Part shown: positions 7,792-16,088 of the stretch, one piece after another
Position numbering within the stretch: the first letter of the stretch is position 1
Layout of the letters: the number at the start of each line of letters is the position of its first letter
DNA from: Amycolatopsis sp. NBC_00345
Lineage (GTDB): Bacteria > Actinomycetota > Actinomycetes > Mycobacteriales > Pseudonocardiaceae
Length of the DNA stretch: 64,000 nucleotides
Direction of reading: 5' to 3'
NCBI RefSeq assembly: GCF_036116635.1
Contig: NZ_CP107995.1
Coordinates: forward strand, 9,548,001-9,612,000
Notes under the pieces: model-generated
Told to the model about the DNA's origin: nothing
The model's database searches: none
The model's input: the letters and a program-made list of their open reading frames with translations, nothing else
Made by a program: the position numbers and the translations under genes

Positions 7792-9381
7792 ATGAAGGAG
7801 GCGGCCAGGCGCGTGCGCGGGGTGGTGCTGGACGTCGTGGTCTGGCTGCTGCTCTCGCTGCTGGTGGTGATCGACGCCTCGAACAACCCGAACCGCTGGG
7901 AGCTGTTCGGCGGGCTGGTCGCGGTCACCGTGGCCAGCGCGACCCTGCGCCGGTACCCGACGGTCTCGCTCGCCGTGACGATGTCCACGGCGGTGCTGAT
8001 CGCCGTCGGCTGGGGCGGGCGGGTGGCGGTGTGGGAGGTCTTCTTCATGCTCACCATGGCCTACCGCGCTGGTCTGCGGACCACGCGGGTGTGGCGGGTG
8101 GGCGTGACGTGCGGCGCGATCGTCCTCGCCGGGCTGCCGGTGGCGCTGGTGCTGCCCCACACCGGGCTGGAGGCCTGGGCGGGGATGCTCGGGGTGATGG
8201 CGTTCGCGGCCGTGACGCCGTGGCTGCTCGGCCGGTTCGTGCGGACGCGCGGGGCGCTCTCGCGCACGGGCTGGCGGCTGGCCGCGGAGATGGAGAACCG
8301 CCAGCGGCTCGTCGCCGACCAGGCGCGGCTGCGGGAGCGCGCGCGGATCGCCAGCGACATGCACGACTCGCTCGGCCACGAGCTGAGCCTGATCGCGGTG
8401 CGGGCCGCCGCGCTGGAAGTCGCGGGCGGGCTGGACGAGCCGCAGCGCACGGCCGCGGGTGAGCTGCGGGAAAGCGCGGCGACGGCGACCGAGCGGCTGC
8501 GCGAGATCATCGGCGTGCTGCGCGAGGACGCGGCGCCGGTGGAGCCGGTGCAGGGCGACCTGGGCGAGCTGGTCGACCGGGCGCGCGCGTCGGGGCTGCT
8601 GATCCAGTCGCAAGTGGACGATGTCGTGGCCGCGCCGCCGATGGTGGCGCGCGCGGCGTACCGCGTGCTGCAGGAGGCGCTGACCAACGTCGCGAAGCAC
8701 GCGCCGGGCGCCGCCGTGACGGTGCGGGTGCTGAGCTCGGCGGACGCCACGGAAGTCCGCGTGCTGAACGCCGCGGCGCCCGCGGGCCCGCTGCCCGGGA
8801 AGTCGGGACGGCGTGGCCTGATCGGCCTGCGGGAACGGGTGCGGCTGGTCGGCGGGACGTTGCAGGCCGGTCCGCGCGCTCGTGGGTACGAGCTGGTGGC
8901 GAAGCTGCCGCACGACGCGGCGCCGGTCGAGGAGACGGCGGAGAGCCGGGACGCGGACGAGGCCGTGGTCGGGCCGTCGAACTCCGCACGGGAGCTGGAG
9001 CTGGCGCGCCGGGACGTGCGGCGCAGCCTGGTGCAGGCGATAGTGATCCCGGTGCTGATGTTCGGCGTGGTGCTCGGCGGGGGCGGGCTGGTGTTCCTGG
9101 TGCAGTGGAACGAGTCCGTGCTGCCGGCGAGCGCCTACGAGCAGCTGCGGATCGGGGCGGCCAGGGAGTCGTTCGCCGGGCTGCTGCCCGCGCGGCAGCG
9201 GATCGCGCTGCCGGTGACCGGGGAGCCGCCGGTGCCGCCGGGGTCGGGGGCGCCGGGGGCGAACTGCGAGTACTACGGGACCGGCCGCAGCTGGACGAAC
9301 GACGACTATGCCGCGTACCGGCTGTGCTTCGTGAACGGCCGGCTGGTGGCGAAGGACTACTACAGTGAGGACCGACGGTGA
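7792..9381 (+). CDS. NarL-type sensor histidine kinase with C-terminal membrane anchor and outer tail
   Basis: 529 residues from ATG 7792; the frame is open upstream, but this Met begins the first helix and lies just after a possible -10 TAGCGT. Several N-terminal membrane helices span about 10-155. The HisKA_3 H-box DMHDSLGHELSL has phospho-acceptor His191, the N-box is VLQEALTNVAKH (292-303) and the G-box GRRGLIGLRERV (about 339-350). Unusually, after the ATPase domain there is a further hydrophobic helix (about 415-437) and a ~90-residue tail with two Cys that should lie outside the membrane. It overlaps its response regulator by 4 bases. The signal sensed is unknown. Confidence 0.9.
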   Translation: MKEAARRVRGVVLDVVVWLLLSLLVVIDASNNPNRWELFGGLVAVTVASATLRRYPTVSLAVTMSTAVLIAVGWGGRVAVWEVFFMLTMAYRAGLRTTRVWRVGVTCGAIVLAGLPVALVLPHTGLEAWAGMLGVMAFAAVTPWLLGRFVRTRGALSRTGWRLAAEMENRQRLVADQARLRERARIASDMHDSLGHELSLIAVRAAALEVAGGLDEPQRTAAGELRESAATATERLREIIGVLREDAAPVEPVQGDLGELVDRARASGLLIQSQVDDVVAAPPMVARAAYRVLQEALTNVAKHAPGAAVTVRVLSSADATEVRVLNAAAPAGPLPGKSGRRGLIGLRERVRLVGGTLQAGPRARGYELVAKLPHDAAPVEETAESRDADEAVVGPSNSARELELARRDVRRSLVQAIVIPVLMFGVVLGGGGLVFLVQWNESVLPASAYEQLRIGAARESFAGLLPARQRIALPVTGEPPVPPGSGAPGANCEYYGTGRSWTNDDYAAYRLCFVNGRLVAKDYYSEDRR

Positions 9382-10040
9382 CCAGGGTGCTGCTGGCCGA
9401 CGACGAGGCCATGATCCGCGCGGGGGTCGCCGCGATCCTCGCCACCGGTGAGGGCATCGAGGTGGTGGCCGAGGTGGGCGACGGGCGCGCGGCCGTCGAG
9501 CAGGCGCTGGCGACCCGGCCCGACGTGGTGCTCCTCGACATCCGCATGCCGGTGCTCGACGGCCTCGCCGCGGCCGAGGAGATCCGCCGCCTGCTGCCGG
9601 AAACGGGCGTGATCATGCTGACGACCTTCGGTGAGGACGCCTACATCGAACGCGCGCTCGGCCTCGGCGCGAGCGGTTTCCTGTTGAAGTCGGGGGACCC
9701 GCGCGAGCTGCTGGCGGGGGTCCGGGCCGTCGCGGACGGGGCGGCGTTCCTCTCGCCGAAGGTGGCGCACCGCGTCATCTCCCGGCTTTCCGGCGGGCAG
9801 CTCAGCCGGGGCGTCGCCGCGCGGGAACGCATCGAGGCGCTGACGGTGCGCGAGCGCGAAGTACTGACGCTGCTGGGCGGCGGACTGTCCAATGCGGACA
9901 TCGCCGCGCGGATGTACGTGGTGGAAGGCACGGTCAAGGCCCACGTGAGCACGATCCTGACCCGGCTGGGCGTGCGTAACCGGGTGCAGGCGGCGATCAC
10001 GGCCTACGAAGCGGGGTTGGTGGGCGGCTCCGAGGCCTGA
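9378..10040 (+). CDS. NarL/LuxR-family response regulator
   Basis: 220 residues from GTG 9378 (GTGA overlap with the kinase stop). Receiver domain: acidic pocket DD at 8-9, phospho-acceptor Asp54 in LLDIRMP and the conserved Lys104. C-terminal LuxR-type helix-turn-helix at about 150-205 (LTVREREVLTLLGGGLSNADIA). It is the cognate partner of the preceding kinase; targets are unknown. Its 3' end overlaps the convergent monooxygenase gene by 37 bases. Confidence 0.93.
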   Translation: MTRVLLADDEAMIRAGVAAILATGEGIEVVAEVGDGRAAVEQALATRPDVVLLDIRMPVLDGLAAAEEIRRLLPETGVIMLTTFGEDAYIERALGLGASGFLLKSGDPRELLAGVRAVADGAAFLSPKVAHRVISRLSGGQLSRGVAARERIEALTVREREVLTLLGGGLSNADIAARMYVVEGTVKAHVSTILTRLGVRNRVQAAITAYEAGLVGGSEA

Positions 10041-11164
10041 GGCTGCGGCAGGCTGGGCGGTGACCACGCGTTGATGTCGCCGCCGACCATCGAGGTCACG
10101 GAACTCGGCGCCAGGCGCAGCACGCTGTTGCGGATGGCCAGCGCCACGCGGTTGCGCAGCAGCGGACCGGCGGCGCCGGCGCGGATCGAGGCCTGGGCGA
10201 CGTGCTGGCTGCGTGGGCGGCGTTCCGCGTCGTAACGGGTCAGTGCCGCCGCCACAGTGTCCGAAGTGGACATCGCGGCGGCCAGGACCACGGCGTCCTC
10301 GATCGCCTGGCAGCCGCCCTGGCCGAGGAACGGGGGCATGGCGTGCGCGGCGTCGCCGAGGAGCGCCACCCGGCCGCGCGTGAAAGTGGGCAGCGGGGTG
10401 GCCAGCTGGAACACGTCGTGGTGCAGGATTTCCGGCGTCGACGCGATCAACGCGGGGATCGGGGCGTGCCAGCCGGCGTACGCGGCGCTCAGGTAGGCGC
10501 GCGCGTCGGCGTGCCGGATGCCCTCGGGGACAGCTTCGGAGACCCACCAGTAGACGCGGCCGTCGAGCAGCGGCAGCACGCCGACCTCGGTGCCGCGCGC
10601 CCACGTTGTGCTGAGCTGCTGCGGTTCCGGCAGCCGGGCGACGCCGCGGAACGCCGTGCCGCCGCTGTAGGCCAGCCGTGACGACGGCCAGAACGCCTGC
10701 CGCACCGGGCTGCGGATGCCGTCGGCGGCGACCACGAGGTCGGCGCGCACCTCTCCGCCGTCGTGGCGGACAAGGCCGTCCGGCGAGACGGACGTGACGG
10801 TGACCCCCGCACGCAGGCTCGACGCGGGCAGCTCGGCGCACAGCGTTTCGATCAGGTCGGCGCGGTGGACCACGCCGAGGGGCAGGCCGTTTCGGCGTTC
10901 GAACGCCGCCGCGTCCCAGCGCGCCAGCCGTCGTCCGCGCGCGGTGCGCAGGCCGCCGCCGCGCTGCGGGGCCAGCGGCGGGTGCACGCCCAGCTCGCCC
11001 AGCGCGCGCTGGGCGTTGGGCCACAACGAGATTCCGGCGCCGATCGCGTCGAACGCGGCGGCGCGCTCGTACACGGTCACCCGCCAGCCGACGCGGTGGA
11101 GCCCGATCGCCGCGCTCAGCCCGCCGATGCCGCCGCCGACCACCACGGCGTGCCGTTGTGCCAT
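10004..11164 (-). CDS. FAD-dependent monooxygenase under TetR control
   Basis: 386 residues. FAD-binding VVGGGIGGLSAAIGLHRVGW is at 8-27 with YERAAAF after it, and the second motif RGRVALLGDAAHAMPPFLGQGG is near 295-310. This places it with salicylate/3-hydroxybenzoate-type hydroxylases; the substrate cannot be deduced. ATG 11164 is separated from the divergent TetR start by only 50 bases, filled by two perfect palindromes, so TetR repression with induction by the substrate or a toxic compound is the simplest model. Confidence 0.87.
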   Translation of the reverse strand: MAQRHAVVVGGGIGGLSAAIGLHRVGWRVTVYERAAAFDAIGAGISLWPNAQRALGELGVHPPLAPQRGGGLRTARGRRLARWDAAAFERRNGLPLGVVHRADLIETLCAELPASSLRAGVTVTSVSPDGLVRHDGGEVRADLVVAADGIRSPVRQAFWPSSRLAYSGGTAFRGVARLPEPQQLSTTWARGTEVGVLPLLDGRVYWWVSEAVPEGIRHADARAYLSAAYAGWHAPIPALIASTPEILHHDVFQLATPLPTFTRGRVALLGDAAHAMPPFLGQGGCQAIEDAVVLAAAMSTSDTVAAALTRYDAERRPRSQHVAQASIRAGAAGPLLRNRVALAIRNSVLRLAPSSVTSMVGGDINAWSPPSLPQPQASEPPTNPAS

Positions 11165-11173
11165 GACACCCTC

Positions 11174-11207
11174 CTCTACAGATGTAGAGGACTCTACACT
11201 TGTAGAG
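11174..11207. promoter_or_regulatory. Twin palindromic TetR operators in a divergent promoter
   Basis: Two perfect 16-bp palindromes of identical arms, CTCTACA-GA-TGTAGAG (11174-11189) and CTCTACA-CT-TGTAGAG (11192-11207), with centres 18 bp apart. They occupy most of the 50 bases between the monooxygenase ATG and the TetR GTG, so binding would block both promoters. The TetR transcript must be nearly leaderless. Confidence 0.85.
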
Positions 11208-11214
11208 TGGCCGG

Positions 11215-11772
11215 GTGGAGCGAATCGGGGTGATCGGCGACGCGGCCATCGAGGTGATCGCGGCCGAGGGCATGCGCGGGCTGACGCACCGGGCCGTCGA
11301 CCGGGCCGCGGGCCTGCCGGCCGGCTCCACGTCGTACTACGCGCGCACGCGGGCCGCGCTGCTGGAGCTGGCCGTCTCGCGAATGGTGGAGCTGGACAGC
11401 GCCGAACTGGACCCGCCGGCCGGGCAGCTGGCCGAATTCCTTGCCGCGGCGGTCCACCAGTCGATCACCGAGGGGCGCACGCGGATGCTCGCGCGGTACG
11501 AGTTCGCGCTGGAGGCCGTGCGCCGCCCGGAGCTGCGGGCCGCCTACGACCGCGGTGGCCTCCGGCTGCGGCGCCGCTGCGAGGAAATCCTCCTGGCCGT
11601 GGGCTCCCCGGCGCCGGCCCGGCACACGCGGGTCCTGATCGGCTGGCTGGACGGGTCGATCTTCGACGCGCTGGCGGGCACGGGCTCGCTCGCCCCGCCC
11701 GGACTGGACGAGCTGACCGAGAGCGCGCGGGAACTGTTGGCAGGCCTGGGGTTGCCGCCCCGGAACTCGTGA
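11215..11772 (+). CDS. TetR family transcriptional repressor
   Basis: 185 residues from GTG 11215. The N-terminal helix-turn-helix fits TetR proteins: AAIEVIAAEGMRGLTHRAVD, RAAGLPAGSTSYYA (residues about 8-42). The C-terminal ligand domain is about 50-180. It is divergent from the flavin monooxygenase and has two identical palindromes in front of it, so it probably represses both genes. Ligand unknown. The start leaves no room for a normal leader. Confidence 0.9.
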   Translation: MERIGVIGDAAIEVIAAEGMRGLTHRAVDRAAGLPAGSTSYYARTRAALLELAVSRMVELDSAELDPPAGQLAEFLAAAVHQSITEGRTRMLARYEFALEAVRRPELRAAYDRGGLRLRRRCEEILLAVGSPAPARHTRVLIGWLDGSIFDALAGTGSLAPPGLDELTESARELLAGLGLPPRNS

Positions 11773-11779
11773 GCGCGCG

Positions 11780-11830
11780 CCCTGAAGGCCACCATGAGGG
11801 TCGGATATGCCCTCATGGTGGCCTTCAGGG
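11780..11830. repeat. Dispersed palindrome, family A, copy 1
   Basis: Perfect 21-bp arms (11780-11800 and 11810-11830; arm begins CCCTGAAGGCCACCATGAGG) around a 9-base loop TCGGATATG. It lies between the convergent TetR and ABC-2 genes. A second copy with nearly the same arms and a 9-base loop also ending ATG is at 35176-35232. It could act as a terminator here, but conservation of arm sequence between unrelated loci is more than a terminator needs. Confidence 0.8.
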
Positions 11831-11836
11831 ACTCGG

Positions 11837-11863
11837 CGCGGGTAAGGAGGCCTTAACGGACTT
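11837..11863. repeat. Dispersed palindrome family B, half copy
   Basis: A 27-base segment beginning CGCGGGTAAGGAGGCCTTAA and ending CGGACTT is identical to the right arm of the full palindrome at 23128-23182. Only one arm is present here. Its last base overlaps the stop codon of the ABC-2 permease gene. Confidence 0.75.
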
Positions 11864-12651
11864 CAGGCGTCGCGGCGCCGCAGCACCGCGGTGCCGGCCA
11901 GCAGTCCCGCCACCGCCCAGAGCAGGCTGATCAGCATGCCCACCCCCATGCTGTACGGGGGCAGGCCGCCGAACAGCGGGCTCTCCGTGTCCGGGGGTGT
12001 CATCGCGTTGAGGCCGGAGAACGCGGGGAAGTAGTTCATCATCCCCGCCGAGACGTACGACGAAAGCAGCATCGGCAACGGCAGGAGCAGCACCATCACC
12101 GTCACGATGGTCCCCGCCGCGCTGCGCAACGCGAACCCGATGCCCATGCTCAACACCCCGAGCAGCGCGAAGAACACGCCCATCCCGACCGCGGTGAGCA
12201 GGCCCGTGCCGAAGGACGTCGGCAGGCCGTGGCTCCCCATCAGCAGCCCGGACAGCCCCATCCCGGCCAGCGCGACCACCACGCCGTACGCGAACAGCGC
12301 CGGCGCCAGCACCGCGGCCTTCGCCGCCGGGACGTGGTGGCGGACCGGCACCCACTGCAGCGTCGAACGGATCCCGCCGTTCGCGTACTCGCTGGTGACG
12401 AACAGCGTCGCCACCGCGATCACGAAGAACTCGGTCAGGTAGATCGCCCCGGCCGCCACCATGCTGTGCGCGGCTTCCGGGCGGTTGTAGTCGAGCCGCT
12501 GGGAAAGACCGGAGACGCCGCTGTAGAGCAGCATCATCAGCAGCCCGCCGGAAAGGCACCACCAGGTGGCGCGCACGGACCAGAGCTTGGTCCACTCCGA
12601 CGCGACCGCGCCGCTGAAGCCCCCGCCCCGGACTGTTTCCGTCGTGGTCAT
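11863..12651 (-). CDS. ABC-2 type transporter permease
   Basis: 262 residues with about six hydrophobic helices and the SEWTKLWSVRATWW start typical of actinobacterial ABC-2 permeases of drug/bacteriocin-type exporters. It also has the SEYANGGIRSTLQWVP loop after the second helix. It is encoded directly after, and overlapping by 4 bases, an ABC ATPase; the two should form a homodimeric-permease exporter. Export of a toxic or self-made compound is possible; the substrate is unknown. Confidence 0.88.
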   Translation of the reverse strand: MTTTETVRGGGFSGAVASEWTKLWSVRATWWCLSGGLLMMLLYSGVSGLSQRLDYNRPEAAHSMVAAGAIYLTEFFVIAVATLFVTSEYANGGIRSTLQWVPVRHHVPAAKAAVLAPALFAYGVVVALAGMGLSGLLMGSHGLPTSFGTGLLTAVGMGVFFALLGVLSMGIGFALRSAAGTIVTVMVLLLPLPMLLSSYVSAGMMNYFPAFSGLNAMTPPDTESPLFGGLPPYSMGVGMLISLLWAVAGLLAGTAVLRRRDA

Positions 12652-13553
12652 GCCGTCACCCCGTATTCGACCGACGAAGCGGTCAGTTCCATGTACGCCT
12701 GTTCCAGCGACGCCGTCCGCGCAGCCAGGCCGTGCAGCCGCACGCCGAGCTCGTGCGCCAGGTCGCCGACCTGGCCGACCGAGACGCCGTCCACCAGCAG
12801 TTCGCCGGGCTCACCCGGCCGCGCGGCCGGGCCCAGTCGTGCGGCCAGCGCCTCGCGCTCCGCGGGCACGGGCACGTGGACGGAGACGAAGCTGGTGGAG
12901 TTGCCGGCGATGAACTCGTCGACGGGCGCGTCGGCGAGCAGCTTTCCCTTGCCGATCACCACGAGCCGGCTCGCGGTCAGCTGCATCTCGCTCATCAGGT
13001 GACTGGACACGAACACGGTCCGGCCCTCGTCGGCGAGCGAGCGCATCAGCTGGCGCACCCAGCGCACGCCGTCCGGGTCGAGGCCGTTCACCGGCTCGTC
13101 GAACATCAGCACCCCCGGGTCGCCCAGCAGCGCGCCCGCGACCCCCAGCCGCTGGCTCATGCCCAGCGAGAACTGCCCCACCCGCTTGCCCGCGACGTCG
13201 GTGAGCCCGACGGTCGCGAGCACCTCCTCGACGCGGCTCACCGGGATTCCGTTGCTGCGCGCCATCGCGGTGAGGTGCTTGCCCGCGCTGCGGCCCGGGT
13301 GCAGCGACTTGGCGTCGAGCAGCGCGCCGACCTCCCGCAGCGGGTGCCGCAGCTCGGCGTACGGCTTGCCGCCCACCAGCACGTCGCCGGCGTTCGGCCG
13401 GTCCAGCCCGATCACCATCCGCATGGTGGTCGACTTCCCCGAGCCGTTCGGCCCCAGGAACCCGGTCACGGCGCCGGGCGCGACGACGAACGTCAGCGCG
13501 TCCACCACCGTTTTCTCCCCGTAGCGCTTCGTCAAACCTCGAAGCGTGATCAT
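12648..13553 (-). CDS. ABC transporter ATP-binding protein (drug-exporter type)
   Basis: 301 residues. Walker A GPNGSGKST (34-42), signature SLGMSQR (129-135) and Walker B GVLMFDEP (147-154), with the NGLDPDG continuation characteristic of DrrA/CcmA-type exporters. The ~80-residue C-terminal extension after the ATPase domain is usual in this group. It is the first gene of a two-gene operon with the ABC-2 permease. The 105 bases upstream (13554-13658) separate it from hrpB and hold its promoter; no clear operator was seen. Confidence 0.92.
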   Translation of the reverse strand: MITLRGLTKRYGEKTVVDALTFVVAPGAVTGFLGPNGSGKSTTMRMVIGLDRPNAGDVLVGGKPYAELRHPLREVGALLDAKSLHPGRSAGKHLTAMARSNGIPVSRVEEVLATVGLTDVAGKRVGQFSLGMSQRLGVAGALLGDPGVLMFDEPVNGLDPDGVRWVRQLMRSLADEGRTVFVSSHLMSEMQLTASRLVVIGKGKLLADAPVDEFIAGNSTSFVSVHVPVPAEREALAARLGPAARPGEPGELLVDGVSVGQVGDLAHELGVRLHGLAARTASLEQAYMELTASSVEYGVTA

Positions 13554-13658
13554 GTTCGTCCTCCTCGATCCCCGTCTGCGATCGAGTCTGGGGCCCGCGG
13601 TGCCCCGCGGACATCGGCCGAGCGGTCCGGATGACCCCCGACTTTCGGCAGGGGCGGC

Positions 13659-16088
13659 TCAGCGGGCGCGGCGCGTGGTGTGCCGCGTCGGGGCGGCGGT
13701 GGCGGGGTCCTCCGGCCACGGGTGTTTCGGGTAACGGCCGCGCAGGTCGGCCCGGACGGCCGGGTAGCCGTTGTGCCAGAAGGACTCCAGGTCCGCGGTC
13801 ACGGCGGCCGGGCGGCCCGCGGGGGAGAGCAGGTGCAGCAGCACCGGGACCCGGCCGTCGGCGAGCTTCGGGGTGGCGCGCCAGCCGAAGGTCTCCTGCA
13901 GCTTCACCGCGAGCACGGGCTGGTCGCCGCTGTAGTCGACGCGCGGGTGGGAGCCCGACGGGACCTCCAGCCGGTCCGGGGCCAGCTCGTCCAGCCGGGC
14001 GGCGTCGGGCCACGGGAGCAGGCCGCGCAGGGCCGCGCCCGCGTCCAGGGTGGCGAGGTCCGCGCGGCGGCGGGCGCGGGAGACGTCCAGCCAGGTGTCC
14101 AGAGTGGACAGCAGCGCGTGGTCGCCGACGTCGGGCCACGGCTCGCCCAGCACGCGGTGCAGGAACGCCATCCGCTCGCGCAGCCGGGCGCCGTCGGTGG
14201 TCCAGCGGAGCAGGCCGAGGCCCTCGTCGCGCAGGCCGGTCACCAGTGCCTCGCGCACGAGCTTCGGGTCCGGCGAGCGCAACGGCTTGGAGGACAGCGT
14301 GATCGCGCCCAGCTTCCGGACGTGGCGGGCCACCACGTCGCCGTCCCAGGCCACTTCGTCTACTTCGGACACCAAGTTGGGCGCCGCGCGCACGGCCAGC
14401 GCGGAGTCGGCCGCCGCGGCGAGCCGGATCGTGCCGTGGACCCGCCCGGGATCCCGCGTGGCCTCCCCGACGGCCAGCCATTCGACGTCGCCCAGCCCGC
14501 TCCCGGCGGGCAGCTCGGCCGCGGTGCCGCCGGCCATCAGGTACACCGGCGCGGTGCCGGACCGCCGCCGCGCCAGCCGTTCCGGGTGGGCGAGGGCGAC
14601 AACCAGTGCCGCGTCTGGCTTTCCGTTCCGCTCCGGGCTACGCACGAGGTTCGCCAGCCGGCGGGACTCGGTTTTCCAGCGCCGGGCGCCCTCGTCGGTC
14701 GCGGACCGCAGCCTTCGCAGCTCGGCTTCGACGTCGGTCAGCGTCGCGCCCGCGTCCAGCAGGGCGACCACCTCCGCGGCGAAGCGCGGCCCGGTCTCCG
14801 CGGCGCCGTCGAGCAGGGCGCGGGCCAGCCGCGGGTGCAGGCCGAGGTCGGCCATGCGGCGGCCGCGGGTGGTGACTTCACCGTCGGCAGTGGTGGCGCC
14901 CAGCGTCACGAGCAACGTGCGCGCCGCCGCGAGCGCGCCTTCCCCCGGCGGGTCCCACCACGACAGCGCGCTGCCGTCCGGAGTGGACCAACAGGCCAGC
15001 TCCAGCGCGAACCGCGCCAGCTCCGCGGTGCGGATCTCCGGCTCGGGGTACGCGGGCAGCGTCCCCTGCTCGTGCTCTGCCCAGCAGCGGTACGCGCGGC
15101 CCGGCGCCTCGCGGCCCGCGCGACCGGCCCGCTGCTCGGCCACGGCCGCCGACACCCGCACCGTCGCCAGGCCCGGCAGGCCGCGCCGGTGGTCGACGCG
15201 GGGGACCCGCGCGAGCCCGGAGTCCACGACGGCCCGCACCCCCGGCACGGTCAGGCTCGACTCCGCCACGGCCGTCGACAGCACCACGCGACGCCGGGAT
15301 CGCGGCCGCAGCGCGTCGTCCTGGCGGGCGGGGGTGAGGCGGCCGTGCAGGGGCAGGACGTCGGCGTCCAGTGTGGACAGAAGGTTCGCGGTCCGCGCGA
15401 TCTCCCCGGCGCCGGGGAGGAACGCGAGCACGTCACCGTCCCCTTCGGACAGTGCGCGCCGGACCGCGCCGGCCACCGCCGCCTCGGGCCGCTCGCCGCG
15501 GGTGGGCGCGCGGTAGGAAACCGTCACGGGGTACGTGCGGGCCTCGGCCGTGATCACCGGCGCGTCGCCCAGCAGCTCGGCGAGCCGCCCGGCCGCGACG
15601 GTCGCCGAGGTCGCCAGCAGCCGCAGGTCGTCGCGCAGGCCCGCGCGGACGTCGAGGAGCAGGGCGAGCAGCAGGTCGGCGTCGAGGTGGCGTTCGTGGC
15701 ACTCGTCGAGCAGCACCGTCGACACCCCGGGCAGCTCCGGGTCGTTCTGCACCCGCCGCACGAGCAGGCCCGACGTGACCACCTCGATCCGCGTGCGCGA
15801 GGACACCTTCCGGTCGCCGCGCACGGCGTACCCCACGGTCTCGCCGACCGGCTCGCCCAGCAGCCCGGCCATCCGCGTGGCCGCGGCCCTGGCAGCGAGC
15901 CGACGTGGTTCGGCCACGACGACCCGGCCGGGGGAACCGGCGAGCGCGAGCGGCACCAGCGTCGTCTTGCCCGTGCCCGGCGGCGCCACGAGCACAGCGG
16001 TGCCGTGGGCGTCGAGCGCCGCCAGCAGCGACGGCAGCACCGCGCGGACGGGCAGGTCCGGCAGCTGCTCGGGAGGGGGGATCGTCAC
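13659..16088 (-). CDS. hrpB: ATP-dependent helicase HrpB
   Basis: 809 residues from GTG 16088, which overlaps the stop of the upstream gene (GTGA); an open extension upstream lies inside that gene. DEAH/DECH-box superfamily-2 helicase: Walker A APPGTGKT (35-42), DECH (128-131), SAT motif in LLATSATVAAG and the motif VI-type region VAEQRAGRAGR. The C-terminal HrpB-specific region ends with GRYPKHPWPEDP, a strong signature. It is a probable RNA helicase of unclear physiological role. Co-translation behind an amino-acid-binding lipoprotein is odd and may simply reflect compact genome packing. Confidence 0.93.
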   Translation of the reverse strand: MTIPPPEQLPDLPVRAVLPSLLAALDAHGTAVLVAPPGTGKTTLVPLALAGSPGRVVVAEPRRLAARAAATRMAGLLGEPVGETVGYAVRGDRKVSSRTRIEVVTSGLLVRRVQNDPELPGVSTVLLDECHERHLDADLLLALLLDVRAGLRDDLRLLATSATVAAGRLAELLGDAPVITAEARTYPVTVSYRAPTRGERPEAAVAGAVRRALSEGDGDVLAFLPGAGEIARTANLLSTLDADVLPLHGRLTPARQDDALRPRSRRRVVLSTAVAESSLTVPGVRAVVDSGLARVPRVDHRRGLPGLATVRVSAAVAEQRAGRAGREAPGRAYRCWAEHEQGTLPAYPEPEIRTAELARFALELACWSTPDGSALSWWDPPGEGALAAARTLLVTLGATTADGEVTTRGRRMADLGLHPRLARALLDGAAETGPRFAAEVVALLDAGATLTDVEAELRRLRSATDEGARRWKTESRRLANLVRSPERNGKPDAALVVALAHPERLARRRSGTAPVYLMAGGTAAELPAGSGLGDVEWLAVGEATRDPGRVHGTIRLAAAADSALAVRAAPNLVSEVDEVAWDGDVVARHVRKLGAITLSSKPLRSPDPKLVREALVTGLRDEGLGLLRWTTDGARLRERMAFLHRVLGEPWPDVGDHALLSTLDTWLDVSRARRRADLATLDAGAALRGLLPWPDAARLDELAPDRLEVPSGSHPRVDYSGDQPVLAVKLQETFGWRATPKLADGRVPVLLHLLSPAGRPAAVTADLESFWHNGYPAVRADLRGRYPKHPWPEDPATAAPTRHTTRRAR

